From Brevipalpus yothersi (Eukaryota; Arthropoda; Arachnida; Trombidiformes; Tenuipalpidae), in contig QZCP01000379.1 of the NCBI GenBank assembly GCA_003956705.1, positions 62,001 through 126,000 on the forward strand: a DNA stretch of 64,000 bases, read 5' to 3'. The translations under genes were made by a program, and so were the position numbers. A model generated the notes under the pieces. It had not been told where the DNA came from. It did no database searches and was given only the letters and a program-made list of their open reading frames with translations. Positions 35,166-47,719 of the stretch are shown here, one piece after another (position 1 is the first letter of the stretch; every line of letters begins with the position of its first letter).

Positions 35166-37438
35166 ATGGATTTGATATGCTTTCTGCTCATTTTATCAAC
35201 AACTATTTCACCCATTTTCCCAGTCGATGATGCTTGGGATAAACAATTGGATATTCAGCCCAACTGGAAAATCAGAAATGGACGTGATAGATCAGCACTT
35301 GAAATAGCGATCGATGATCAACATCATACTATACCACTTCGAGGAGCTCCTTTTTGTCGTCTATGGGTAACTCACAAATGTGATTGTTATATTTTAGATA
35401 AGTCTGAGGAATCCAATTGGACGATGGCCTTCTTTTCCTACTGTAATGGAACCATTCGAGGAAGCCTAATGAATGAGAAAGGCGATTCTTTCAAAATATT
35501 CCCTAAAAGTTCACCTAAAAAAGAAGAAGATGGCACAGAGTTGAATGGACAGTATCGCTTGGAAAAAATTTTGCTCATCAATGACGACAGTAAAAATCCG
35601 TCTCTAGATAATGATACTCTCCCATTGCCAGATGAAAAGAAGAAGAAGAAGAAGAGGAAGAAGGAGGATCATGAAATTGATTCTGAACCATCGTTTCGTC
35701 GACCAGAAATGGATCCATTTTATGGTATGGAATATATTAAAGTATTTTTTGCTGTTGATGTAGAAATTCAAAAAAGATATGGAGACTTACTTGACCTTTA
35801 TCTTCAAAGTATGGTAAGTTTGGGCAGTCAATATTATCAAGAAATTGGCTACATGCTCGTATATCAAGGCTGGAAAGTCGCAAAATCCAATTCATGGGAT
35901 TCAGTTTTTCCTTTTGTTGAAAGCTATGATCAAAACTACTATCAAGAGGGTGAACCAGAATTCGATATAATAGTATTGTTTCTGGACGATGCCGAAAATA
36001 CAGGACAAAAGGGACTAGGTATTGTTGGACTAGCCAATCTTAACTCTGCATGCTCAGTTATAAGAGGAATATATGTTCATAATTTTGAGCATCAAGTTAT
36101 TCTGAACACTATCACACTGATCCATGAGATCGGTCACACATTAGGATTGCTACATACAACAAGTACAGCCTGTGCAAAGGAATGCCAACCTAATCCTAAT
36201 GACCGGAAACAAAAGCAATGTATCATGAATCCATTCATCGGAGATCCTAGGAAGCCTTTTAAATGGTCATGGTGCTCAAAAAATCACTTAGCTGGATGGA
36301 AATCGACACGTTTCTGTTTTCGTAAAAAAGTTGTCTCTCCAAAACCAATATGTGGCGATGGACTTGTGGATGCTGATGAACAATGTGATTGCATCCAGCA
36401 AGAGTGTAGTGCTTGTTGTGATGAAGATTGTAAATTAAGAGAGGACAAACAATGTGCCAATGGTCCATGCTGCGATTTGAAAACATGTCAAAATATGGAA
36501 GGTCCAGTATGTCGTCGATCGAGAAATTTTTGTGATTTCGAAGAGAAATGTGATGGTCAATCGGGAGAATGTCCTATGGACTATGTTGTTGCCGATGGAT
36601 ATCCATGTGAAAATAGTCAACAGGGTGGCTACTGTTATGATGGTGTTTGTGGAAGTCGAAATGATATGTGTAAATGGATGTTCAAAAAAGGTAAAGGTGG
36701 TGATATGAAGTGTTATGATAAAAATTTGGAAGGCACCTCTTTTGGAGCCTGTGGACCAGAATTTAATGTTGAATGGTGGGATGGAACGATAAAATGTGAA
36801 GAGGAAGATAAATATTGTGGTAAAATATTTTGTAAAGTTCCAAGTGTTGGAGAAATTGAAACCACTCAGACATTCGATCAGATCAGGCGTGAGTTGAAAA
36901 AAAGGGCCAGAATTTGTCTCAAAAACAAACTTTAATTGATTATCTTGATTTCTTTTGCACAGCCTTGTTCAAAATTCCATCAGAAACAGAATGTCTATCT
37001 CTAGCATATTCAGAAAAATTTGGTCTTTATCACTACTATCTACCTCGTGATGTAACATATGTTGCCGATGGATCATGGTGTGGAGATGGAAAAATGTGCC
37101 TAAATGAAACGTGTGTCCCTTTGCCGAAAGGTTGTCCAAACGATTGTTCTGGCAAGCCAATGAGTGATTCTAATCATCCAGAAGTCAGGCCAGGAGTCAT
37201 TTATCAAGAGCGAAATCGGAATCGTCAATTCAGAAAGCCTCTTTCATTCTTCGATCTTTTCTACAGAAGATATGTGGAAGTGCTTCCCACTCTGATTTTG
37301 GTCTTGATTGTCATCGATCTGATCCTCCTTGCTGGCTACTACTTTTTACATCCATACATTGACCCTCCGATAAAAGTGCCTGCCAGATCTGCGATCCCTA
37401 TAGACAACTATTTGCGGACATCGATGCTGACCAATTGA
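35166..37438 (+). CDS. ADAM-type membrane metalloprotease with disintegrin domain
   Basis: Zinc-dependent cell-surface protease, probably a sheddase. Two exons (35166-36888 and 36963-37438, 74-nt intron, phase 1) give 732 residues. Order: signal peptide (1-20); a short prodomain with CDCYILDKSEESNW and SYCNGTIRGSL, resembling the reprolysin propeptide; a Lys-rich stretch (about 158-165) where furin cleavage would be expected; catalytic domain with HEIGHTLGLLH (His320, Glu321, His324, His330) and the Met-turn CIMNPF (Met354); a disintegrin domain from about 396 (CGDGLVDADEQCDC, loop CRRSRNFCDFEEKC); a Cys-rich part; a membrane segment (about 682-703, LPTLILVLIVIDLILLAGYY); and a short tail. 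All three zinc ligands and the catalytic Glu are intact. The prodomain is much shorter than in typical ADAMs. The ATG at 36914 is intronic. Confidence 0.88.
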
Positions 37439-37685
37439 TAGAGACTCAAAATTGTTTCTACTCATCAATTTCTCATCACCTAGGCTCAGATCTAGATCAT
37501 ATCGAGTGAGCTAACATCAGATCTAACGATGTTCTCTAAATGACTATAAATTCGGCTAGTTATTGGAGAAAATTTTGATTTTCTAATCCATTGGCTCAGT
37601 TTCATGAGGTCAATATTGATGGGGCAAGTTTTTCGTATAATTTAATGGAAATGGAAAGGCTTTTCAGCTCTTAGAACGATTTCTC
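37439..37685. other. ADAM 3' flank
   Basis: AT-rich sequence with no exon; the nearest AATAAA (37896-37901) lies inside the limpet-derived fragment downstream. Confidence 0.4.
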
Positions 37686-37689
37686 TAGT

Positions 37690-38210
37690 CGAGAAATGCT
37701 ATGAGGAACAGTTCGCTATTCACAGTTGCAAATGCAAAAATATGAGTCTCACATGTTCATCAAAGATAAAATTCTGATGATGTTTTCATGATTCATAGGT
37801 TATCAACGGAAATGCCGTTCAATGGCACAATGAGCCATGACACAAAGGATGCTTCTTGATCTAAACCGAAAAATATTCGAAAAAAGGAAAAGCAAAAATA
37901 AAATCCAGCATCACTAAAAGTTTAAATCGAAAATTCTAGAGTTACTCGGAAAGAATATGAAAATTTTTCGAAAAAGATCACCATTAAAATGGTGAAGTTT
38001 CTAATCAGAACTTGTAGTATTAATTTGAGTAATTATTAGATTAAACATAATTGATATCAATATTAGTAAAATAATTAAGGGAAAAAGTTAGTCATCACTT
38101 CAAATGAAGCCCAAAAATGAAATATCAGTGATATAATTGTTAATTCTCAGTCACTGGTCCATTTTTCGGAACTTGGTAAGGAATAAGCCAATTTTCAAGT
38201 CATAGTGTAT
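37690..38210 (+). pseudogene. Decayed partial copy of the limpet 3' end (exons 9-10, intron, 3'UTR)
   Basis: Bases about 37696-37740 match the end of limpet exon 9 (TGCTATGAGGAACAGTTCGC, then AGTTGCAAATGCAAAAAT). They are followed by a recognisable copy of the intron and then the start of exon 10 (GTTATCAACGGAAATGCCGT at 37799). The 5' splice site is destroyed (ATGAGT for GTAAGT). A Trp codon has become TGA at 37838-37840. After GATGCTTC (37848-37855) the match jumps about 560 bp ahead in limpet, to 3'UTR sequence (ccgaaaaatattcgaaaaaa at 37866, equivalent to 32352), losing the rest of exon 10 and exon 11. Weaker similarity continues to about 38200. Presence of the intron means it is a DNA-level duplication, not a retrocopy. 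Confidence 0.85.
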
Positions 38211-39348
38211 TCACTAATATGATTATTATGAAAGATTGAGTATTCTATGCAACGTTTCAAAAATTCCGAATATTAATAGATGCCAAAATATTTGATGACT
38301 GTGGAAAAAATAGTCAAATTCTTAAAAAATAAAGCTCTAATCACTATTCATACTATTAGCTTTTTCAAAATGATAAATTTCAAAAACTTTCATATCTACA
38401 TAAAAATCATCACTTATTATCATCGAATTTTCTTTCTTTCTTTATATCTTTGAATCTGACTTCATTGGTACTGAATTAAATAAATAAATAAAACAAACAT
38501 AAAGCATCAGTAGATTGGATAATAGTGTGCTGAAACATCTTCTTCAAGAGATTGGAAATTGATACATGCTGTATGATTTTTTTAAAGAGTCGAGCAATTA
38601 AGAAGATGAGTTGTGGCCAAAGTTCGTCAGCCTTGACAAGGGCAGTATCAAAAAACATGGAAAGATGCGAGAAAATTATGATCACTCGAAGGTTCACTAT
38701 CAAGAGTCTGTATTGGTAGATGTTTTCGAATAGGTTTCTATAAAACATGATGGTATTAGTCAGTTATGATTTTTCGGAGGTAAATTAAAACATCTATATT
38801 TTTCATCATTTTGGAAACCAAGCAGCGCTTGATCCCCAAGATTAGATGGATCAAAGTTCTCAAGAGGAATTGAGTCTATTAAATTCGGGCGGAAATGATG
38901 ATCGTGCTGAGAGTGTAGTTTTTATCACTGTAAATCAAACTCTGAATGAGGACAAGAGAAGAAGATGAAAGATCTTCTCTCTTTCTCTCTGTGTGTACAT
39001 GTATCACTCTAATAGCCGGTAAAATGAGAGAAGCTCTCGTATGATATCTGGTTGACCTCCGATGGATGGAGATGGAGTTGGGTTGTTTGGTTTCATCGTT
39101 GGTTCCCATCAGCGTGCAGGAGCTGGAGAGGTGATCAATTCAAAGTGAGAATAATCATCAGAAAAGGCTAATAATTATCAATGGCAAGATAATTTGAGGC
39201 GAAGCGAAAGAGGAGAGAGAAGAGAGAAGATACACAGAAATGAAGAGAGAGAGGAGAAGTTCTGATAAGCTAGGAAAGCAGTGGAGTGTGACGAGTGGTT
39301 CTAAAAACGAGAGGCCAAGAAGATGCTCGCAAGATATTCAAATCGGTT

Positions 39349-39351
<3 letters not shown>

Positions 39352-39414
<63 letters not shown>
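39352..39414 (+). repeat. (AG)n microsatellite, 63 nt
   Basis: Pure AG run in the intergenic block. Confidence 0.98.
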
Positions 39415-39417
<3 letters not shown>

Positions 39418-39695
39418 AAAAAAAGTGAGGAAAAGTGAGGAGAAGAAGTGAAGAAGTGAAGAAAATGGAAGAAAACGAGAATATCAATTATAAACAATAA
39501 TAATTTATGAATTTGTATCATCGAAAAAAAATATACTTTCTTGATGGTTCCAAGAAAAGTCCATGAGTGACGCTCGATGGAACGCCCTACTCTCGGTGAA
39601 CACCTCATCGAAAAGTTTGCTTTCCCTTCGAGGGTTCTCCCCAAATTATTGCCTCGGGCATAATCAGGACACTAGTAAGCAGCAGGAAGACGTGC

Positions 39696-39766
39696 CGAGA
39701 GAGACTAGAGAGAGACTAGAGAGAGAAAGAAAGAAAGAAAGAGAGAGAGAGACGAGAGAGAGACTA
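39696..39766 (+). repeat. Imperfect GA-rich repeat with GACTA units
   Basis: A degenerate run of GAGA interrupted by three GACTA units and an (AAAG)n stretch; it flanks a GC-richer island. Confidence 0.8.
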
Positions 39767-40413
39767 GGTTCCCACGGTAAGATCTTTTAAGAGAAACACC
39801 TGATATCAGCTCACCTCGTTCTCCCGTTGACCAGCTTATTGGCAATGGTTGGTCCCGAAAGTGGCCGCTGAGTGACCCTTGGCCCTATGGCTATTGGCAC
39901 GGTGCTCCAGTTGATGTGAACCCTGGTGCTGATACAGTTTAGAGAGGTAGGTAGGTAGAGAGAGAGAGAGAGAGAGAAAAAAAAGGAGACATTGAGAACA
40001 GGTAGGAAAGTGACTGTAAGCCAGGGTCAGCAGCACCTTGTCTCGAATTGAATTCGTTACCGAATAGCCGCTCGCTTACACACTGACAAGCCTGAGTACC
40101 TGCGGTCGCTTTTCACTATTCAGCCACCAACGGGCTGGTCTACCTTTCATCCCATCGATTGTTGATATTTTCTCACCCAAACAACTTGCAAGGTCTCCTC
40201 AATGAGATCAAATGCGAGAGAGAAAGAGAGCTCGTTCTGATGTCTTGTGAAATCCATTCCGTCCAAGTTTTGGAAACATTTGTCTTTTTGTCGGTCAAAA
40301 TAGTGTAGTACATATTCATGTGACTGGTCCAATGCATGACCGATACCTTTTTTTGTCTCTATATTGGTTCGAAAAGCTTCTCATTTTTCTGTGAAAAAAT
40401 ATTTTCATCGTTT

Positions 40414-40414
<1 letters not shown>

Positions 40415-40465
<51 letters not shown>
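40415..40465 (+). repeat. (GA)n microsatellite, 51 nt
   Basis: Pure GA run in the intergenic block. Confidence 0.97.
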
Positions 40466-40466
<1 letters not shown>

Positions 40467-41152
40467 CACAAAATGCATTATCACCCGAGCACGTTCATCG
40501 ACATCGTACTTGTGTTTACTTCCTCTGATGTTCCAGTGAAGATAGCAGAGCATTTCCGAAGCATCATTTTTAGCTTAAAACGGAAGCTAATTTTTGACAT
40601 TATCACTGATCATTTGGCCAAGCAGAGAGCAAAAGAGAAGAGATCACATTAGCTCACGAAGAGAGCAAAAATTTTTGACTCAATTCGATTGGGAAAAAAA
40701 TTTGTAATAAATAAATTTCATCCAAAATGCATATTTTCCAATGATACTCTCCATTTCTCATGGATTGATCGGTAATTGAAGTAGATGATATGTTGATGCA
40801 TTTCTAGGCCACATTTTGAAGCTTACCATACATGCGAGAAAGAGCATCTTTGTGGCCAACAATATCACGCTGTGGCCAATGCTTCTGAGCGTAAGCCCTT
40901 GTACTGGGAATAACTTTTTTTCTTTCTCTCTTTCTCTCTTCTCTTCAACCAAACTTATCATTACTTGGTCGATGAAGAATATTCAAATGAGATCGGTTTT
41001 TAATTAAAATGTAAAATAGGGCTGCTCTATTTGGATGGAGGCCACTATCGGCTCACACATCGTCCGAGAAAGAAGCCCCAATGATGTGCCCGATCGTTTC
41101 AATCTCTCTCTCCTGTACTCTGTCAGAGGCCGGCCGCTTGGCCGTTCATCAG

Positions 41153-41187
<35 letters not shown>

Positions 41188-41657
41188 TCTATGAAGCATT
41201 TCAATTGATTATCGGAATCACAGTAAAAAAGCGCGTCCAAGAGTTGACTTGCTCTTGGCAATATGCATGCATATTGGCAGCTATTCGCACCTGAGAGTGA
41301 AGAGAAAAATTATTCTCGCTCTTGTGTGCGATCATTTCCATTGAGACAATCATTTTTATAGCTCAATTATTCCCCCATTTCAAGAGTGACCATCATCTTT
41401 GTTCAACGTATTTTTCGCTTCTTTGGTGGCATCAAACAGAATCAAGTACTGATAGAATAGTATAGAATAATATAGTAGAAGAGAGAGAGAGAGAGCTCAA
41501 TGTTTCAACAATAAAGCTCTGTTCTTTTTTATGACTTTTTTGTTTTTATTGCTTCGGATTGTGTTCGAGCTTCGATCAGGTTGATCTTTTAGTGAAGCCG
41601 GTTTCATGCTTACATGATTGTTTTGAAAAAAATGTTTCAATTTTTCGTTAGGCCCTT

Positions 41658-41660
<3 letters not shown>

Positions 41661-41715
<55 letters not shown>
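41661..41715 (+). repeat. (GA)n microsatellite, 55 nt
   Basis: Pure GA run in the intergenic block. Confidence 0.97.
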
Positions 41716-41716
<1 letters not shown>

Positions 41717-41933
41717 AGCTATCAGCATTTTCCATTTTTTCTTCCACTGAATGTTAGATGGAAGTAGAGAGAGAAGTTGAGAGAAAAAAATTTTTGAAGA
41801 GTAAATCGATTAAGATATTGATCTGAAAATATTCATGCTATGTGAGCAATTGAAATTAGCAGTAATTAAGAGTGACATTCAGAAAAAAAGTTACGCACTA
41901 CTGGCAGCATGCAAATGTTCCATGAAAACCAAT

Positions 41934-41935
<2 letters not shown>

Positions 41936-41979
<44 letters not shown>
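41936..41979 (+). repeat. (TC)22 microsatellite
   Basis: 44-nt TC run, opposite in orientation to the GA tracts on both sides (41661 and 42129). Confidence 0.97.
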
Positions 41980-41983
<4 letters not shown>

Positions 41984-42125
41984 TGATCGCATTCGTAAAA
42001 GTGATCTAAAACACTTCAATCGGACTTATCAGTAGTGATTCAAGGTTTTGAGAGCAAGATCATTCGAGATTTTTTCAAGATTTTGGTGAAATAAAAAATC
42101 GTCACACTTGCATGAATCAGCATTC

Positions 42126-42128
<3 letters not shown>

Positions 42129-42185
<57 letters not shown>
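42129..42185 (+). repeat. (AG)n microsatellite, 57 nt
   Basis: Pure AG run. With the TC run at 41936 it forms inverted polypurine/polypyrimidine arms about 150 nt apart. Confidence 0.97.
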
Positions 42186-42189
<4 letters not shown>

Positions 42190-42570
42190 AGCAGTCAAAA
42201 ATGTATGGGCACTTATAATGAAGCTATTTTTCATCATTCCAAACGGATATTGCCTTGGCTATCATGGACATTCAGGCATTTCGATAAAATTATCCAAACT
42301 TATCAGCTGAGTCTTCAGCTCACAATAATAACTACGATTGGCAGTGTTTGTGTTTATCATAAGCATCTTTCCATTTGAACAAATACACAAACTTACATCC
42401 TCACACTAACACATACATAATCAGTAATTCATAGTCCATGGTACAGCTTTGGACGATTCCAGTCCGCAGAGTGTGGGTCAGTTAGAGGCCAGTGATGATA
42501 ATGGCCGCTCTCTGTGGGCTGGGCATTCAAATTCATAAACGTTAATTGTAATTGATAGGCCTACTTGGAA

Positions 42571-42601
<31 letters not shown>

Positions 42602-45354
42602 ATTTCTTTTGCCTCTCCAGGCATCAGTAGACTGAAAAGCAGACAATATTCGGTTTCTCAATGGCTTCTCATAACGTCCCACCGGCAGAGTTATATGGGC
42701 GGGATTTGAATGGTTTACTTAATCCTTGCCATCAATTTTAATAGCTGCTGATGATAAAAATTGTTGCTGATGTGTATGTGTGCACAAAATAGGGACATTA
42801 TCATAGCCTACGCCCGATCTTGGTGTGGCTATCAATCACACTTGCCTGAAAACCCCGCTTGAATCGTTGGAAAAGACGTCCCAGGCAAGGATGTTTAAAT
42901 TAATCGTTCAGTCTATCACCTAACAGAGTAAGAGTCACAAAAGTATCATTTCCATTTCGCCTTTTCACATCGTTGCACGGGCCAACGAGCGTTCATCTCT
43001 CTCTCTCTCTCTTTCTCTTTCTTCTGATGTAAATCATTTTCCTATCTCTTCTCATTGTTCTACTTGAAACTTTCAGATGATATTCGTTAGAGAGAGAGAG
43101 AGAGTTGATAAAACTCTTGAAATTTGACCTCTCTCTCTTCAGTAACTTTGATCACGTCCACTCGGCGAGTGATCTATCTCTCACGGCAGGCCACTTTTCT
43201 CAGGGTGAAGCTCTCGGTGGTGACATGGAATGCAAACTTGGGACCATTATGGGCCACCAACGCCCCACACATGATGGTCATTTGGTTGGATGATTTTAAT
43301 TTGGCTAGGTGTGGGCAACCGAATAACAGAGTGAAGGGAGGTTGTGTTGGAGATGCTTTGATGGATTAAAACAATGCGATATGTTATCATCAATCTTTAA
43401 CTCTTTCAATCTATGATTCTTCGATCCTGTTGGCAAAATATATCATAAATTTTATGATTAAAGAATTTGATCAATAAATTTTTCTCCGCTCTGTTGTTCT
43501 CCTCTACTCTTCCAATTTTAAGTAGAATAATCTGATCGGTTTACAAACAGTCGATTTTGCTTGATCATTACGATGATCATCGATCGAATTTCAAAGTGTC
43601 TCTCAATCAGATTATCTTTCAAGCGAAATTGACTGCAAGATGTTATGTTCGATTCGTAGAATTATCTTAAAAATTATGATTATCCTTCTTGATCTTTATG
43701 CATATATATAAAATTTTACATATTCTGGAAAAATACTGAGAAATATTGAAGACTTTTCCAAATAATTTTCAGAATAATGACAAAGTTATTCGAATTTTTC
43801 GGCATAAAAACAAAATTGTTCAATGATTTTGGGAAACATTTATTTCACAGTTTCTTGAAACTTTCTGACTTGTGATTGAAGCTGAAAAATCAAGAAATTT
43901 AAGCCGAAAATGATGTAAAAAATCATGTATAAGAAAATTATCTAAATGATTTGACAAACAAAACATGAAAATCCCACCATTCAGATACGAGTAATGGAAT
44001 GAATGATAATCATCTGAACTATTGAATGCTAATGGTAAGAGTTCTCAAGACTATAAGACTATCAAGCTTCTTGGAGAAAAAAAGAGAGGGAGAGATAGAA
44101 ATTAAGCTCAAAATTATCTCATATTACAATTTTCGATGGCCCTCTGTTGGTCATCCGAAACTAGTGAGGAGCCCAAAATTTTTACCCTTTCCATCATGGA
44201 GGTGGTTTAAATAATGTTACTACTACCCCCAACGCATGAGAAACTGATGAGGATCAGGGCCAATGACCATCTTCGTCTCCATCATCTTCATCACCACCAA
44301 TCTGACGTTTTGTCCTTCCTGTGTGTGAATGTATCGGTCACTTCATCCCTGAGGCTTCGATTAAAGTCAAAGAGTCCGTTTTTCCACTCTGAAGAGCAGA
44401 TATATTTCATGGACCATTTTAAGGAGACTGAATAAGACTTGTAATTAGCGAGTTAGTCAAGTTAATTAGAGGGAGAATAAGAGGCATGAATGGAAGAAAG
44501 AAAAGAGATTAAGAAGAAACCAAAGTGGAAAAATACATGAGCAAGGGTAGGCAAACCAGTCTTTTGTGACCCAAACCTTTTGGTCATCTTCATCTTTTCT
44601 CTCTCTCTCTGTATGCTGATTATTCTTTTGACACAGCGAAGCCAATCTAGGCTTGACACTAGCGTAAGCTTGATCATGATCACCAGCAATGTGAATGATA
44701 TCAACTTCAATTAGCTCATTAAAGAGGAAAGAGAGAGAGAGAGAATCTTTATCGAGTGTCTCAAGAAAAGTATGAAAAGTTTACATGATAAAGTGAGCAA
44801 CCTTTTTTCTAGTATCAACTCCAATGGACTCACTTTTTACTCTCTCATTTTGGCTTCATTCATGAAAAATACACACTCACAACTTCCGGTCCTCATGTTG
44901 AACCAGTTTTGGAGCTTCTTTTGAGGCTTTGAGTTTAATGAAAATGAACTCCTTACTCTAGCTCACTCCAGCTACTCACCACTACTATTTACTACGCCAG
45001 AAGAGAGAAAGAGATGGAAAGACATTCGATTTTCGATTACATCGATTTTACTAGATGTAATCATTTCTTTTCTCAATGAATGGCTGGATGGATCGTGAGA
45101 AAATTGCAGACACAACGTTTTTCATGAATGAACGTTGGAGAGAGAGAAAGAGAAAGAGAGGGAGAGAAAAAAGGAAAATAAATGCGAACCTGCCACAACG
45201 TTTGCCTCTCTCACTCTCTCTCTCTCTCTCTCTCTCTTTACTACTTACTACTATCTCGCCCATTGAGAAAGAGAACCAGTTTCTAGTGGCCTAATCGAAT
45301 GCCTGTAAGGTAGAGGACGGAGAGAGAGAGAAAAACTTTTCTCTCTTCCCATCC

Positions 45355-45356
<2 letters not shown>

Positions 45357-45422
<66 letters not shown>
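45357..45422 (+). repeat. (AG)33 microsatellite
   Basis: 66-nt AG run; a shorter 24-nt CT run lies 120 nt upstream (45214-45237). Confidence 0.98.
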
Positions 45423-45424
<2 letters not shown>

Positions 45425-46397
45425 GTAATCGCCACTGTTTGGATTAGATTACTTTCCATGCTTTCTATCACAAATCATTCACTCAAACGTTCTCACTCTT
45501 TTGATCAGAATCATCGTGATCACGAGTGTTCACCGAATGTTGGAATGAAATAAGATCACATTTAGAGTCGAATAGAAGATCAGGTACTATATCTCTAGAA
45601 TCAGGGTATCTGAGAACCTTAGTCAGAATTTGAGACGAGCAAGGAATGGAAGAAGAATATTAATCTCTCCGATTGATTGACATCGATTCTTTTTCCATCT
45701 CTCTGAAGTAATCAAGCACACACACACACACACCGAGAGAAACAGGCAGACATCAACATCAACATCTCTTTCTTTTCCACTTTATCAACTGTTGAGCTTC
45801 GATTAGCGAAATATCAACAAGTTGCATCAACGTCAAAGCATTTTGTTGTTGCCACCTTTGATCTGTTTTCGGAAGTCTCAAGATGAGCTCATGAATATTC
45901 GTTACTAGTGAGTCAAAATGTTTACCTCAATCATTCATAAAATGACTATGTACTTGATCTTCAGGCTACATGAAGCACTTGTCCTCATCATCTTTCCCTC
46001 TCTTCTTCTTCTTTCTTGCTGTTCCAATGGCTGGATACACAGCCGAGCCAATTGTCCGAGCTACATCATAAAGCTGTAGTAGTGGTAGTAGCAATTCAAG
46101 GGGTGCAAGTGGGCGAATAGTAAGAGAGGGCAAACGAAATAGAGAGAGAGAGAGAGATTGAAGATGGGACATCTAGATGGAGAAACGCTTGAGGCTATCC
46201 TGTAAAAATGATTGTATGTATAGTGATGGACCATAGAAGAAAGATAGAAAGCAAATTACATCGTTTATTGTGGCTCTATTCTAGCTCCGAAGACGGTCAT
46301 CATCCACCATCTTCCGAACTGAAGTGTTTCAGATGAATGGTTCGTGGTTATCACACGCAAAAGAATAGGCAAAAAGAGACAAACCAACTTGCTTTTT

Positions 46398-46402
<5 letters not shown>

Positions 46403-46477
<75 letters not shown>
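46403..46477 (+). repeat. (TC)n microsatellite, 75 nt
   Basis: The longest pure dinucleotide tract in the window, paired with another TC tract 140 nt downstream. Confidence 0.98.
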
Positions 46478-46480
<3 letters not shown>

Positions 46481-46614
46481 GGACTCTCTTGCTATTTTTC
46501 ATCAATCATCATGCTCACCTTTGGCTTATCATCATCTTCTGGCTTGCAAATCACCAAGCGATGGTTGCTGCTCTTCTCCATCTCATTTCCGAACTTCTCC
46601 TCCTCTTCTCACAG

Positions 46615-46616
<2 letters not shown>

Positions 46617-46681
<65 letters not shown>
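46617..46681 (+). repeat. (TC)n microsatellite, 65 nt
   Basis: Pure TC run; the 139-nt spacer from the previous tract is a normal mixed sequence. Confidence 0.98.
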
Positions 46682-46683
<2 letters not shown>

Positions 46684-47635
46684 TCAAATTTACTCTCTTT
46701 CCATTTAACACATCGTTTCTCTCGTTTCTCTCACTACATCTCGGACACTCAAAAGCTATGATCCCATTGAGTAACCACTTGGCTTAATTATTCTATGCTC
46801 TCAATTTCAAAGCTCTGGTGAGTGGTGCTGGCCAGAGAGACGATTTGTGGATCTTGACCACAGCCAAAGAGAATATTTAGCACCATTTCGAAGTCTCTCT
46901 TTTCTCACTTGAGAAAACTCTCTTTTTCTCTTGACTGTGGCACTCATTTGAGCCACAAAATAGTCTGTTCACGGGTCACTTTCTTCCCATCAAGAAGCCT
47001 AAGGATGACCTGAGATCAGTGTTTTTGTTCTATTTGACCATAGTTTAGACGAAAAAAAACAACAACAATAACAATGTTCACACACAGAGAGAGAGAAGTA
47101 GACTAAACATGAGACCATCGTTGAGCCTCCTCATCGTTCCTCTTTCATCTTATTTTTCCACACTGAACACTTATCAATGGCCATCGTAATCTGAACTGGA
47201 CTGATTGTGGAGACTTTTCCCCTTCAAAATGTTTACCCATTCCTGAACCATTGAGTGTTCATACGCACACACACAATCGACTTAGAAAGTGATTTCACGA
47301 TCCAAAGATGACAATTATGGTTCTTCTTAGGCTTCAGTAATCGCCTGGGGCCAAAATCGGCTGACTCGTGAGTGGGATGAGTCGATGCGCGTGTTGAGGC
47401 CATTTCCGATGGGCCAGTGTGCGTTCAATCGTTTCCGGTGAGAAATAGAGAGAAGAGAGATATATATACATTGCTTCAACATCAATGGTGGCTGCTTACA
47501 TGGATTCTCATTCATCCATTGAGCTCTACTCTTTTCTTGACCAATCCACGGACATTGACCTGAACGGTGGCCTTTCAACCCACTTGCGATGGTTGGAAAT
47601 GTGTGTGTCTCTGTGTATGTGTAAGAAAGAAAGAA

Positions 47636-47644
<9 letters not shown>

Positions 47645-47717
<73 letters not shown>
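47645..47717 (+). repeat. (AG)n microsatellite, 73 nt
   Basis: Pure AG run preceded by (AAAG)n-type sequence (47623-47644). Confidence 0.97.

Positions 47718-47719
<2 letters not shown>

Noticed and set aside
36889..36935. Apparent premature stop (TAA at 36933) suggesting a broken ADAM
   Set aside because: The stop is inside the intron that begins with GTGAGT at 36889; the gene is intact.
36914..36962. Possible separate gene starting at the ATG at 36914
   Set aside because: These bases are the end of the 74-nt ADAM intron; joining 36888 to 36963 continues the Cys-rich domain in frame.
46337..46787. Long frames encoding Ser-Leu repeats (also at 23496, 27883, 39270, 59215, 62768) and Arg-Glu repeats (25734, 42112, 47485, 63070)
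   Set aside because: They are translations of the CT/GA microsatellites; such tracts have no stop in some frames and give open frames without being genes.
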